Shown in pieces: positions 22,772 to 35,114 of a stretch of DNA of 64,000 bases (position 1 is the first letter of the stretch; the number at the start of each line of letters is the position of its first letter). Both the position numbers and the translations under genes were made by a program. A model generated the notes under the pieces. It saw only the letters and a program-made list of their open reading frames with translations. It made no database searches and had not been told where the DNA came from. The DNA is taken from the NCBI GenBank assembly GCA_027704905.1, contig CM051015.1:11048395-11112394 (forward strand), written 5' to 3'. Origin of the DNA: Muraenolepis orangiensis (Eukaryota > Chordata > Actinopteri > Gadiformes > Muraenolepididae).

Positions 22772-25501
22772 CTGTATGGGGTGAAAGAGGGCCTCAAATC
22801 AATTTGTTGGCGATAATACACATAAAAACGCTTCGGGGAGATTTTTTTAAAATCTGGATTTACAGGTGAATTTATAATATAAAAATCTAGGGAAAAACTC
22901 ACCCTAGAATTAATCTTACTGCTACAAAATAAATGTGAGGGGGACATCAGTTCAGTGCACACACAAATGTTTTAGGAAGAGATGGGTCCAAACTTCTATT
23001 AAAGTACAAACAACAGAAACCTTAAGAACAGGTTTTTCTGAAAGAAACAACCTAATTTTTTTTACTGCAGACACGATTCCACTTGAACATGCCGCTGCAA
23101 ATGTTTTCTTCTTCTTCGAGTTCGGTGCCACGGAAACGTTACTCCGTCAGCTAAGCAATACGATTCCCTGCCATCTGAGAGTGGTGGGAGTGTCTGGGGC
23201 GAAGCTCTATGCGCCCTGTGTGAAATCTAAATGCAACCAACCCACTCAAGGGACTAACGACCAACACTCACAGCGCCATCTGTTGGGGGGAGGGGGGGGA
23301 TTGTTCAGGGATTTCTCTACTACAAAATCACTCCTCTTGTTGCTAAAATGACAAACTGCATCGTCATGCAAGTCAATGGAGTCTAGCGTGAGTATTCGTG
23401 TCCACCTCAAGGCTGCTTCTGTGACCGTGAAACCTTGACCATATTTTTATATTTTGAATTTACTTTCGAGCTTGAGGCCTCGTTACTGTTACAAATGTAT
23501 ACATTCTGCTTCACTTATTATCAAACTAGTAACTAAGTTAGAAATGTGAAGCTAGTTATTGATTAACGTGAATTTTGCAACAAAGACCGAACTGCAGCGT
23601 TAATGTAACACATAGCTAGCTAGACAGGTGTTTTTTTGTTTTGTTTTATCCAACAGCATCATGGGAATAAATTATTTTGCATAGTTTTTGTCAAGTAAGT
23701 AGCTTATTGTTGGCTATTAATATACCCCCTAGGGCACCCTAATTCCAAGTCTGGCATCAGGAAATGATAATTGTCCATTTTCATCTCACATGATCTAATA
23801 TATAATATAACATACACAGCTTGGTGAACGAGTCAATATGGTTGGTGTGTGTGTGTGTTTTTTTGTTTTTTTCCATACAGATAGTGCTCAATGTGCTCCA
23901 GGCATGCTGGCAGTTCACCAGCCGCCACGCTAGCCCTAGCACTGGCGTAACCGCCATGCTAAATTTAGCCGCCCATGCATGAAGCACCACACTCGGCTGG
24001 GCCCTGCCCACTGGGAAGCCAGGCGGGGCTGCACCTTAACACAAGGGGCCTCTGGGAAAAACAAGAGTCGCAAATTTGACATTGAGATGAAAAAAACGAG
24101 GCAAAAAGTGTGAAAGTGTAAAAGAGAGATAGATCTAAATGTGGCCTCCTAAAGTAACGCATTATTTTTTTCCACCTCTCACCCTCGTGGTGTACGTGTT
24201 GCATAAACAGTGTCTTGTTAGATTTTCCTTTTTGTGTTCAGTTCTTGTTTGTGATGTATCACTTGCGATAAACTGTGAAATGGTTCGAGACAAAAGCTTT
24301 CAATTGTCTACTCAGAAATGTATTAAATATCACAGCGCATAAATCTCAAAACACTGCAATAACCACGAGGAGTAGAATTCAAATTTTTTTTTTGCAGAAC
24401 TCGCCCCAGAGACAGCTGTTTGAACACTGACAATCTCCCTATACCAAACAGAACGGCAACGAATGCTTACTGAATCATGACCTAGTTCAGTGCACACTTG
24501 CCTCTACAATGGAGATTAATAGGACTTCAGTTGTTCTTTCATAAAAGCCGGTTTCATAAGTCATAAAAAACGGTTTCATAAGCCTGTGGCCGAGAACACC
24601 TGAATGGACAATAAGGCACTTGAGATTTCCCCCTTTTTATGAGACTAATCCAAGGGGGTCTATTTTCAAAGGCAATTTTTCATAATAGCAAATAAAACAT
24701 AATTAAAGGGTTCCAAACTGTGGCGACGGGTCACAGACTAATGACAATGATGTCAATGTTGTCAAAAGGATGTCAAAGCCCTCCCGCGTACGTACCTTGC
24801 TCCCTTGTGCTTTTTCTTTGCACTTCCCCTCCATATGAAGACCGTTTCTTTTGTGCATAAATTAATACGTTTAAACTTATCTGAAAGCGCTGGGCAGAGT
24901 ACAGAACCTTCACACCGGTCCTGGCGTAAAACGTAAAAGGGAATTGAGAAGAATCTGTCTGGGCTCACTGTTGTCTTTTTTGCGAAGAAAGGGAGTTTGG
25001 GAGGAACAATCTAAAGCACATTGTCTCTATATGGTTTATCACAAGCCGCTCTAGAACAGTGCTGCTCAACTCTTTTGGGGCTGAGGCACATCATGATTCC
25101 CACCACCAAGTCCAAGGCACACCGATAGGGGATTATTTAAAAAACTGTCACACACATTATTACTACCAGACATCATCATCGTCATTTTAAAAGTAGCAGA
25201 CAAAAACACAGACAGGAAAATGCATTATTTGTCACCCATTTTTGTGTCAAAATGCAGTATGAACAGTACTATGTGGAATGATGAATCAAAAATAGCACAA
25301 ATTCTAGCATAAATAGGAACTACTTTCAATTATTTACCAACCCATGTCAGGATTATATATTCAATCCCAAAACAATTCTCCCCGGCACACCGCTGCCTTG
25401 CCTCGAGGCACACTGGGTGCTTGGATGACAAGTCAAGCCAGCCAAAGAGGCCCAGAGACTGAACAGCAACAGCAGCAGCAGCAACAACATGTAAGACTCA
25501 C
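22772..25501 (-). other. lrp1b: lrp1b intron, 2.7 kb
   Basis: Intron between window exons 6 and 7. Mostly AT-rich unique DNA. A degenerate hAT-like non-autonomous element may occupy 25059-25420, and a CAG/CAA run lies next to the donor of window exon 6. Confidence 0.75.
25059..25420. mobile_element. Possible degenerate hAT non-autonomous element
   Basis: Begins CAGTGCTGCTCAACTCTTTT and GGGGCTGAGGCACA, a start typical of hAT-type elements. Towards the other end GAGGCACACTGGGTGC partly mirrors it. The ends are degenerate and no 8-bp duplication was found, so limits and class are uncertain. Confidence 0.3.
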
Positions 25502-25724
25502 CTGGCTCCCCTGGATGATGTTGTGTCTGCTCCCGCCGTGGTAGTCCACCACATCCACGTAGTCCAGGTAGGCGTCAGCCCAGTACACCAGCTTCCTCAC
25601 CGGGTCCAGGGCCACCGCCGTGGGCTGCTCTATGTGCTCCGTCACCAGCCGAGTGCGGTTGGTGCCGTCCATGTTGCAGCGCTCCAGCTTGGCCACGTTC
25701 CCGTAGTCGGTGAAGAACATCATT
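25502..25724 (-). CDS. lrp1b: lrp1b window exon 6: propeller 1, blades 3-5
   Basis: A 223-bp block, phase 2 to phase 0, acceptor CGCTCCAG, donor GTGAGTC. It encodes FFTDYGNVAKLERC, then MDGTNRTR (possible N-glycosylation) and a YWTD-type stretch LVYWADAYLDYVDVVDY, ending IIQGSQ. FTDYGNVAK is the LRP1B form; LRP1 has FTDYGQIPK as remembered. The family's single cysteine in LERC is kept. A CAG/CAA run on the plus strand (25463-25488) lies about 13 bases past the donor. Confidence 0.94.
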
Positions 25725-27283
25725 CTGGAGCGGGGAAAAGGGTGGAGTAAAGCGCCACGTTAGCTCCTCGCGATGGACGCTTACACAAACAAGCCACGCT
25801 CTTAAAGTTATTGCCATTTAGACATTTAAGGAGCACTTTATGCTTTTGTCGCCACGATGGTAGGAGTTTGAGCAAGCTCAAGCTGTGGACATTCGGAATT
25901 GAACCCGTTACCTTCCAGCCAGGATTCAAATCCCACCCCTGACTTACAAAACCATCACAGGAGACCATCGCGCTCCATTGAAATTCAGTACAACCCTTCG
26001 CGGGACACATACACGTATATATACCCCTTTTTTTTCCCTAATCAAAAAAGATTGATAGGAGAAAAGGTTCCATATTAATATCAAATATTTGAATGAAATC
26101 TGAGCTTCATCGGTAGTGCATATGCCCCAGACAAGTTCAACAGAGCGATGGGCTATCTTCCGCCAACTTCCGTTTGGCCTCAGAGCCGCACCTAATTGAT
26201 GCGGAGGCACACACACGGCGCCGGGGCGGCGGCTGGGGCGGCGGCGGCGGCTGGGGCCACTTCCTCCCCAGATGGGGGAGGGGGTTGGGATAATGAGCTT
26301 CAGGCAGCGAGTGGAGCCTACATAATCTGTACAAGTCACGTCGGGGGAGGGGGGGGGGGCGGGGACGGGCGAGAGATGGGGGTGACCCTGTGACCCCCCC
26401 CCCCCCCCCTCCAACGCTCAGCAACACACGGCACTGAAGAACAGGCCTCGTCAGCAGGAAACGGGGCTTTACCCAAGAACAGGTACACCTTCCCGTGGCA
26501 TACAAATGATTCCCGCCAACCTCCGCCTATGCTTCCATGTTCTCCGGCTGTGGGAAGCCGGTGGTCCACAACGGGGGGATGGCCAGAGTTAAGAAAGAAA
26601 AAAAGAACGGCGAGGAACAAGCTGTGTCTCCACTGTCCAACGTGGAAGGGGAGGCTGCATGCAGCAAGCTTGTCAGTCAATAAAAACTCTCGTGCCCGGT
26701 CACGTCGAATCATTACTGCGGTGAAATGTGAAAACATGATGAAGGATACTTCATACTTCACGTGTCATACTTCAGAAAGATAATGGGAGGGATGCAGAAA
26801 AGCGTTTTCGAGTGTGTGGCGGGCCGGGGGTGGGAAATAACTGCTCTTGAAAGCAGACCGAGGCTCTATTTTGGAATAGGTTCTCTTCTACGCTGAAGGA
26901 GATGAATCGCTTCACTCTTGCCATGCGGATGCCACTCAAATCAAGGGGAAGTGGAGCCAACAGAAAACGTAGACGTCCGGGACCAGTTGTTAACAGCCCA
27001 CTATATTGTCAAGACTTGAATGGATGTGTTTCTCCGCCCCCTCCCCTCCCCCTCTTTAAATGAACTCTAATCAGAATGTTGTGCTGTATGATGTGTGTGA
27101 GCGAGTGACCAGTAGGAAAGGACTTTCATAGTGTTCAGCAGCGGGTCCTATGTGCTCCCCAGGCATGGGGTGAAGCAGGCCCTGGCCGTGCCTCACTGGC
27201 CCGCAGGGCCGCTCGTCTTGTGGGTCTCGTTACATGATGCTCTTTGTGCGCTAATTCCAACACTGAAAAGTATATTATTATAT

Positions 27284-27590
27284 AATAATAATAAATCATT
27301 GCATTTATATAGCGTTTTTCAAGACTCCCAAAGTGCTTTTACATCGTGTGAGTGTAATTGTGTGTGCGCAATGGTAATGGATGCTCACATTCACCCATTC
27401 ATACACACATTCAACCACCCACCCACGGCGGAGTCAGCCATGCAAGGAGACAGCCAGCACGTCAGGAGCAGTTAGGGTTAGGGTGTCTTGCTCAAGGACA
27501 CCTCGACAGTTTTTGAAGAGCCGGGGATCGAACCAGCAACCTTCTCGGTTGTGAGGGGACCGCTCTACCTCCTGAGCTATACGCGAGTAG
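27284..27590 (-). mobile_element. V-SINE-like SINE, copy A
   Basis: On the minus strand it starts with a tRNA-like head, A box TAGCTCAGGAGGTAGAGCGG and B box GGTTCGATCCCC. The conserved centre GTGTCCTTGAGCAAGACAC follows, and the end is GCTATATAAATGCAATG with a (TTA)n tail. This layout fits the vertebrate V-SINE superfamily. It is nearly full length and in sense with lrp1b. The GGTTAGGGTTAGGG stretch inside is part of the SINE, not telomeric DNA. Confidence 0.75.
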
Positions 27591-27975
27591 AGGCAAAAAA
27601 AAATCAACAAATTGACTCTTAAAAAAACATATATGGTTAAGTCTAAAAAATATAACCTAACCATATAAATAAAAGTAACCTTACTGCCTTACATTGTTTA
27701 GTACATATTAATAATTGCAACTCGTTTTTAATATCGAGGGAACGTATTTAAAGAAACTGCTTAGCAGTGAATGAATATGCGGTAAGAGTCAAATGGACGC
27801 CACGCAATTGTCACTCAAGTCAATGCCACATGAGGTGGTTAACCTCCACAACGGCACAAAGGCACCGGGGATCCAGACTATACCTGAAGTAGACGGTTTG
27901 CTTACTCATCTCAACTCAAGGACGCGGTTACACTGATGAGTTATACGACAAAATAAACTGCATAACACAATAAAA

Positions 27976-28001
27976 AACACACACACACACACACGCATAC
28001 T

Positions 28002-28032
<31 letters not shown>

Positions 28033-28111
28033 ACGCACACACACACACGCACGCGCACACACACACACACGCGCACACACATGCACACACACACGCACAC
28101 ACGCACACATG

Positions 28112-28143
<32 letters not shown>

Positions 28144-28147
28144 CACA
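27976..28147. repeat. Complex (CA)n tract
   Basis: Over 170 bases of CA units with CG and TG interruptions. Confidence 0.94.
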
Positions 28148-29418
28148 GGGTGGTATCTACACTGCGGTCACAGGTCCTATTACTTCTAGGGGATGTTAGG
28201 ATGAATGGGTCCCTGGAGAAACATTGCAGCAGATAGTGTGAGCGGAGAGTGCAGTTCAAACCTGCTTCGAGAGCTGGCGCATCTGCATCCGTAACACGTT
28301 GGAACTGTGTTTCATGTCTCGGCAATGGTTTAAAATAAATGCATCCGTGTTCCGACACGTCGGCAACATACGCACATGTGTTGCAGCAACAAAACACCAT
28401 GATCATTCAATGAAGGGAATGAACCGAGCTGAATCCACCAGGAGACATCCAAGGTTTTATAAGATGAAGAGTGAAGAGTATAGTGGGACTCAGTGCTCAG
28501 ATACAGAACAGGCTGGCTAGGCTGGCTAGGCTACGCTTATTAGCATTCACTTGGATTAGCTCCCCATGGTAACCCCCTTAAAAGACGCTATTGTGAAGGT
28601 GTGCCCAATGCAATAAACCAGGGCTAAATCCAAAGTGTAATCCAAAATGCACTGCTCTGCGTCACAATGTGCTCCCATCATTGTACACCTTTTGAACTGT
28701 TACCTCGGGTGACCATAGTTTCCTTTGAGTTTTCAAAGGAGAGGACACTCAGGCCGAAAGGAGAAACGTCAAAGTAATGTAAAGTAATGCGACTGAAGGT
28801 AGAATAAGCTGAATCGCGGACATTTTAGCTGATTTTAGAAATCCGGGCCGACACTATTTTTTAGGTCACACCAATGTTTCCCCTTTAATTCAGCGTTAAT
28901 CCAACTGGTGCTAACATGCGTGTCCCAAACACACCGACGAGCACACGTGGGACAGATAATCGACTGCACTGATGTCAGCTATTATACATTCATTTCTACA
29001 TAATAAGTACGGTACAAGAACACAACTGTGATCACTTTTACATCTCCCTGCATTACGTTACTCCTGTGTCGCCGACCTCCGTGCGGATGTGCCACTTAGT
29101 TTGCGTGGTCTGCACTAACCAATTCTGAGATAAAAGTCCAATTACCATAAGAACATGACCCAGGGAGGGGGCATTCATCAATCTCTTGAACAGCACAACA
29201 GAAATAAAGTAAGGAAGGAAGAATCAAAGACGTGAGGAGGAAGGAGTGGACGGAGGAAGGAGGAACAAAAGACAAGAACGAAAGGACGAAATGAAAGCGA
29301 AAAAGGCATTAAGTAAGAGGGAATGAAAAGGAAAGGAAAGAATCTGTAATGGATCCGACATGAATGGAAATTGGTGGCGTTCCTTTTTGTTTTTCACTCC
29401 GTTGCTCGGGCTGACAGA

Positions 29419-29602
<184 letters not shown>

Positions 29603-29730
29603 GCCACCCCTCCTCAGGAACAGCTGTAGCATGTCTTACCAATTAGAGGCAGCGAGGAGCCTGGACAAATGCTTGTATCTTATGAAGCCAATCTAACCGG
29701 CAGCATGGGGGCTCCAGGTCCCCTGTGCAC

Positions 29731-29732
29731 CC

Positions 29733-29766
<34 letters not shown>

Positions 29767-29834
29767 CTGTATACACAACCAATTCTCTTCTCCACACAAA
29801 CACACACACACACAACACCACATCATAGTGTTTA

Positions 29835-29915
<81 letters not shown>

Positions 29916-29926
29916 ATATGTGTGTG

Positions 29927-29958
<32 letters not shown>
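29731..29958. repeat. C-run, (CA)n and (GT)n composite
   Basis: A 19-base C-run and CA tracts (29750-29815) face a (GT)n tract (29838-29958). The CA and GT parts are mutually complementary and could pair. Confidence 0.93.
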
Positions 29959-29962
<4 letters not shown>

Positions 29963-30297
29963 AGTGCAATTCCATACAAAACTTTCCACGCCAACAGGGA
30001 TATCTGTGCAAAGGGATAATAAAATGAACACAAAGCAGGAGATATTCCATTAGCACATTCCACGTCTGCTCAGCATCCACACCTCTACAAAGGACCTGTG
30101 TGGTCTGGCTTCCATGGCCAAAGAGGAGAGGGGGGAGAGTCAAGGTTATTATTGCACTGGTCTCACGAGGAATATGTCACGACAACCCCCTTAATACAAT
30201 TGGGACAAAGAAGGGGGGGCTGGGTGCTTTTATTGTCCCACAGTTTGCCCTGTGAATAGTCCTTGCACTGCGGTGAGCTCCGGCGCTGATACACTGC

Positions 30298-30379
<82 letters not shown>

Positions 30380-30418
30380 CTCTCTCGCTCTGTCGCTCTC
30401 TCTCTCTCGCTCTGTCGT
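30298..30418. repeat. (CT)n tract
   Basis: CT units with scattered CG interruptions. Confidence 0.94.
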
Positions 30419-30957
30419 TTTCACGCTCTCTCAGCAAGAGAAGTCTCATTAAAAGACAAAAATGAGAAAGTGAGAGAGAGAGAGGGCAGGTAAAATAAAA
30501 CAGGAAAAGTGTAGAAACGGAGCTCAGTGCCTGTCCTTGTAGCCTCATGAATATAATGGCTATATGCTTCACCTTTAGAGTTCCCCCACCCGCCCTCCCG
30601 CACATACTGGGAATGCGAGGAGGACAGAAAGGCCTTTTAGCGACTGCTGATGCCTGGGAGAATAATCAGGCGGGCATTTACTCCGTCGGAAGGCTCCGTC
30701 CTTCTCCCGCAGATGCGCGGCACTGAAATCACTCATGCGGCTCTGCAGCCGCCGTGTCTTTCATCCATCAAGACTCAGCCTGTCTCGGGGAAGCTCAGAG
30801 AAACCATCAAACCGCCGCACCATCACACGGGTCCGCCTTAGAGTGTGCTGAAAGCTGTAAAATACGTTTATAGTTTTGGGGAGGTTTTTGGTTCTTCTGT
30901 ATATATATATTTTTCCCGACAAAGGTTTCTACAAAAGTGTTTGCAGTTGTCGCAGTT

Positions 30958-30999
30958 GTGTGTGTCTTTGTGTGTGTGTGTGTGTGTGTGTCTGTGCGC

Positions 31000-31065
<66 letters not shown>

Positions 31066-31112
31066 CGTGTGTGTGTGTGTGCGTGTGTGTGTGTGTGAGT
31101 GTGTCTGTGCGC

Positions 31113-31160
<48 letters not shown>

Positions 31161-31165
31161 ACGTG
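30958..31165. repeat. Complex (GT)n tract
   Basis: GT units with GC and TA interruptions. It contains a repeated block TGTCTGTGCGCGTGTGTATA (30988 and 31101). Confidence 0.93.
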
Positions 31166-31357
31166 TGCATATGTGTGGGGGTGTGGGGTCTATTTTGTCG
31201 AGGAGAGCTCTTCATTGAAATGTCCTGCAGGGGGTTGAGTGAGTCTGTGGAAGGCAGTGAGGAATCAGCACAGACTAATGAAAGTCTCGTCCGCGGGAGC
31301 CGTCTGGCGACATCGCCGGCGCTCCATCCGACGCCTCGATCGCTCAAAAGGAGCGGG

Positions 31358-31533
<176 letters not shown>

Positions 31534-31904
31534 GGAGAGTTGGCGGGGAATCATTAAAATTCCTCCATTGTAGCGCGGCGAGCATTCTTCACGGCGAGGT
31601 GAAGAGGAGTACTATGGGTAAAGGTAATTTGAAAGTCAGACCCCTCCCTTCCTCTACACCTCCTCCTCCTCCTCCTCCCTCTTCATCCTCCTCCTTCCCT
31701 CCCTCCTCTTCCTCCCCCATTTTCCGTTATGGGATGAAATTATTTACAATGTAGCGAAATGGTGCGTGAAAAACCAAGCAAGCCTTGAGGTGGTGGGTGG
31801 GGGAGGGGACGGCGCCCGGCTGCAGATGGAGAGCAGGCGTCTAAATGAGGAAGACGTCAAAGTGATGTCTGTTGTGTTTGTGTAGCCCTTAATCACAGGC
31901 CCGC

Positions 31905-32045
31905 GTTATACCACACCCCCCCCTAACTCCAAGCCCTTGAAAGGGCAAGGAAAAACTCCCCTAATTATCAGGGAAGAAACCTTGAGGAGGTGCACAGGGA
32001 AAAGAGATAGTTAGGAGTGCAATGGTTGCCATAATGGGCGTGCAT
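31905..32045 (-). repeat. Dispersed repeat fragment (GGAAAAACTCCCCTAA type)
   Basis: Contains GGGCAAGGAAAAACTCCCCT, then TCAGGGAAGAAACCTTGAGG, a phrase seen in many fish repeats as remembered. Only a fragment; the family is not resolved. It lies directly beside the truncated SINE at 32102. Confidence 0.35.
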
Positions 32046-32101
32046 AAGATACCTTGGACGTGTGGAAAAACAAACTTTGCTCGGTCAGAGATGGTGGACG
32101 T

Positions 32102-32285
32102 CTAAATCTTAATCTAAATCTAAGAGGATTGAATCCTCTTTATTGGTCACATACATGTTCACACACACAGTGAAATATATTTCTCTGCATTTAACCCATC
32201 GTAGTATTAAGGAGCAGTGGGCAGCTATTGTGTATACAGCTGCCCGGGGAGCAGTGCAGGGCTCTGGATAAGGTAATGCTAGCAC
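32102..32285 (-). mobile_element. tRNA-derived SINE, second family, 5'-truncated copy
   Basis: The reverse complement of the 3' two-thirds of the SINE at 56095-56348: TAGCTGCCCACTGCTCCTTA, GATGGGTTAAATGCAGAG, GACCAATAAAGAGGATTCAA and the (TTTAGA)n tail are shared. The tRNA-like head is missing. Confidence 0.75.
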
Positions 32286-33109
32286 AACGTTCTGTGGCGA
32301 ACCCTCAGGTGCCTACTTTGACCTTAACCACACCATAAATAGGCCCACTGCGTCCTTTGACCTTCATTTATCGCTTAGTTATTTCATTTTAATGTCCAAT
32401 GCTGGAAACGACAACCTATATTGTGGGCACGAGTCCACATAGTGAGTGAGGACTTTGTTTTCAAAACCTTCTGTTAACTTTGCGTTTAAATTCAAGCAAA
32501 CTGTCCTCAGTATAGTGTGTTGGATAATGCCCCCGGGTTAAACTTGCACTTAAAGCACGTTTTCCTTGTTTTCCACTAGATTCAACTTTGCGCCAGACGC
32601 GGGCTGGATCAGACACCCCGACATAACAGCCGAAGAAGTTCCCAAACGAGGACTGAGGATTTGCCGTGACCGTTTTTAAATGAGGCGACCGTCTGAAGCC
32701 TGGAGCTGTGCCCTGCACCGCTTTCCCATCGTTGGTCGAACCACTCGAGGTACGTACCAAGCAGGCTGGGTAATGCTATTGCGTCTGTCTGTGACAAATA
32801 GGACGTCTAAGGTAACAGTCAGACAGCTTTCTTGGCTGTTGCTATAGTATGACATATAAATAACCTTATGTTTGTGTCTGCAGGTATGCCCAATTCAGTT
32901 GTCACGCAATGATATGCATCCTCCAGTTCGACAGACAAACAGACAGACAGACAGACAGATAGATAGATCTCTCTCTCTCTTTATATATATACGGTATATA
33001 TATACATATATTAATGTCGGTTGTATTGCCGCTGGTGTTGTGTCTGGATTGTATTGAGCAGACAGAGAGATACCACAGAGTAGTGGTATTTAGATGGAGC
33101 ACAACTCAC

Positions 33110-33272
33110 CCCATGAGAGGATCAACCGCTACTCCTTTAGGATTCACCAAGTCCAGGTGCAAGATGGTGACGCACGTCTCCCCAACCGAGTCACAGACAA
33201 ATATCTTGTCACTGACGCGGTCTACCAAATAGAAGTTTCCTGTCAGCCAGTCGATGGCCATGAATTCAACAT
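33110..33272 (-). CDS. lrp1b: lrp1b window exon 5: propeller 1, blades 2-3
   Basis: A 163-bp block, starting in phase 1 and ending in phase 2, acceptor TTTCACAG, donor GTGAGTTG. It encodes MAIDWLTGNFYLVD, the cysteine pair in FVCDSVGETCVT and the blade-closing NPKGVAVDP. These are strongly conserved landmarks of the first propeller in LRP1 and LRP1B. The split glycine codon at the 3' end is completed by the next exon (LMG followed by MMFFTDYG). Confidence 0.93.
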
Positions 33273-33359
33273 CTGTGAAAGAGAAAGGCAACAGGACATC
33301 ATGTTCAGTGAAAACATAGTTTGTATAAGGCCTATTGTTTTTTAAGATATACTCAGACA

Positions 33360-33640
33360 ACATTATCATACATAGACAAAGATATTACAGATAGAGATAT
33401 ATTCATACATAGGCCAACACATATTACAGATAAAGATAGATTCATACATATCGATAGAGAGCTTGACAGATATATAGACAGATCAACAGATAGATAGATA
33501 GAGAGCTTGATAGAAAGAGATATATAGAGAGAGAGAGCTATATCGATAGCTATATAGAGAGCTTCACAGATAGATCGATAGAGAGCTTGACAGATAGATC
33601 GATAGAGAGCTTGACAGATATTTAGACAGATAAACAAAAA
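33360..33640. repeat. Degenerate GATA-derived repeat
   Basis: Recurrent phrases GATAGAGAGCTTGACAGATA, at about 33453, 33556, 33581 and 33601, mark decayed tandem DNA that grades into the pure arrays beside it. The same phrase returns at 33904 and 33929. Confidence 0.85.
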
Positions 33641-33793
<153 letters not shown>

Positions 33794-33812
33794 CTTGATA
33801 GAAAGATATATA

Positions 33813-33817
<5 letters not shown>

Positions 33818-33869
<52 letters not shown>

Positions 33870-33893
33870 GAGCGAGAGAGAGAGAGAGAGAGA
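33818..33893. repeat. (GA)n tract
   Basis: GA units with three CG interruptions, between the GACA and second GATA arrays. Confidence 0.93.
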
Positions 33894-33980
33894 GCTACAT
33901 CAATAGAGAGCTTGACAGATAGATCGATAGAGAGCTTGACAGATATTTAGACAGATAAACAAATAGATAGATAGAGAGCT

Positions 33981-34150
<170 letters not shown>

Positions 34151-34192
34151 TACAGACAGTCTCAAGGTAAGAAGAGTGACAGGGCAACGTAC

Positions 34193-34450
34193 TCTGCACA
34201 CTGTGCTGTGTCTTGATCTCCTGCTCTTGCGTGAAGCCCCTCAGGTTCCTCATCTTGGCACAGCGCAGCTGGCCGGCGGACTCGTTGGACAGCACCCAGC
34301 AGGTCACGCCCTGGCCGTGCCGGAAGTCCAGTGCCACGCTGCCGTTGGTGTCCAGCGATCGCAGCGGCTGCAGACCCGAGCCGTCGAGCTGGACGCTCGC
34401 TATGCGCTCCGGCCCGCTGACCAGGAGCACAGGCGGGCTGTCTCCAGCGT
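34193..34450 (-). CDS. lrp1b: lrp1b window exon 4: start of YWTD beta-propeller 1
   Basis: A 258-bp block, phase 1 at both ends, acceptor TGCTGTAG, donor GTACGTTG. It encodes the first blades of propeller 1 (DAGDSPPVLLVSG through EIKTQHSVQ). The paired cysteines TCWV and QLRCAKM match the family positions, but the rest is poorly conserved and very GC-rich. No YWTD signature is visible in this part, which is normal for the opening blade. The exon lies between the calcium-binding EGF exon and the MAIDWLTGN exon. A long tract of GATA, GACA and GA repeats fills the intron on its 3' side. Confidence 0.85.
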
Positions 34451-34718
34451 CTACAGCAGAGAGAGGGAGGGGATGAAGGCCTTGAGTGTGTGCATGTGTG
34501 TGTGTGTGTGGGGGGGGAAGGGGTTGACTTCTTATTGTGGGCAATCTCATAACTCCTGCACAACACTGCAAATTTATTCATGACTGTGATTATTGCGTTA
34601 TTGCCTGCGTCTTACGTGATTAGATTAGCCTCAGCTCGTGCCTCTCATTGGCACTCACACAGCAAATTAAGCAACATACGGAAAGGGCATGTGGAGGACA
34701 AGCTCAGAGGGGTGCGAC

Positions 34719-34815
34719 GTGTGTGTGCGTGTGTGCGTGTGCACGTGCGTGCATGCGTGTGTGTGTGTGTGTGTGCGTGTGTGCGTGTGTGTGTGTGTGT
34801 TTATGTGTGTGCTAC
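34719..34815. repeat. Imperfect (GT)n tract
   Basis: GT units with GC and TA interruptions. Confidence 0.9.
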
Positions 34816-35050
34816 CAGTGTTCCACTTGTGCCGTGAGCAATAGAGGGATGGGGCTTAGTAAAGTTGACATAACCTGCTTTAAGGATTTAATTGAGCGCA
34901 TGCACCCTCCAAACCCCCCTTTATCTATCCTGATCTCCCGCTCAAGTTCAGGAATTCCTAATATGGGCAATGAATCAGTATGTCTGCCCACAAAACAACT
35001 TCCCCCATGCTTCTTAACCAACAGGTAAAGAGCATGCATGCATGCATGCA

Positions 35051-35053
35051 CGC

Positions 35054-35111
<58 letters not shown>
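35051..35111. repeat. (CA)n microsatellite
   Basis: About 30 CA units preceded by an (ATGC)n stretch. Confidence 0.95.

Positions 35112-35114
<3 letters not shown>

Noticed and set aside
25463..25488. Polyglutamine-coding CAG repeat
   Set aside because: It is intronic and on the strand opposite to the gene. The matching plus-strand open frame has no support.
27470..27486. Telomere-like GTTAGGGTTAGGG
   Set aside because: It is part of the SINE body, and the same phrase occurs at the homologous place in the copy at 51003-51017.
27530..27590. Functional tRNA gene on the minus strand
   Set aside because: A and B boxes are present but the stems do not pair as a full tRNA, and the sequence continues into a SINE centre and tail.
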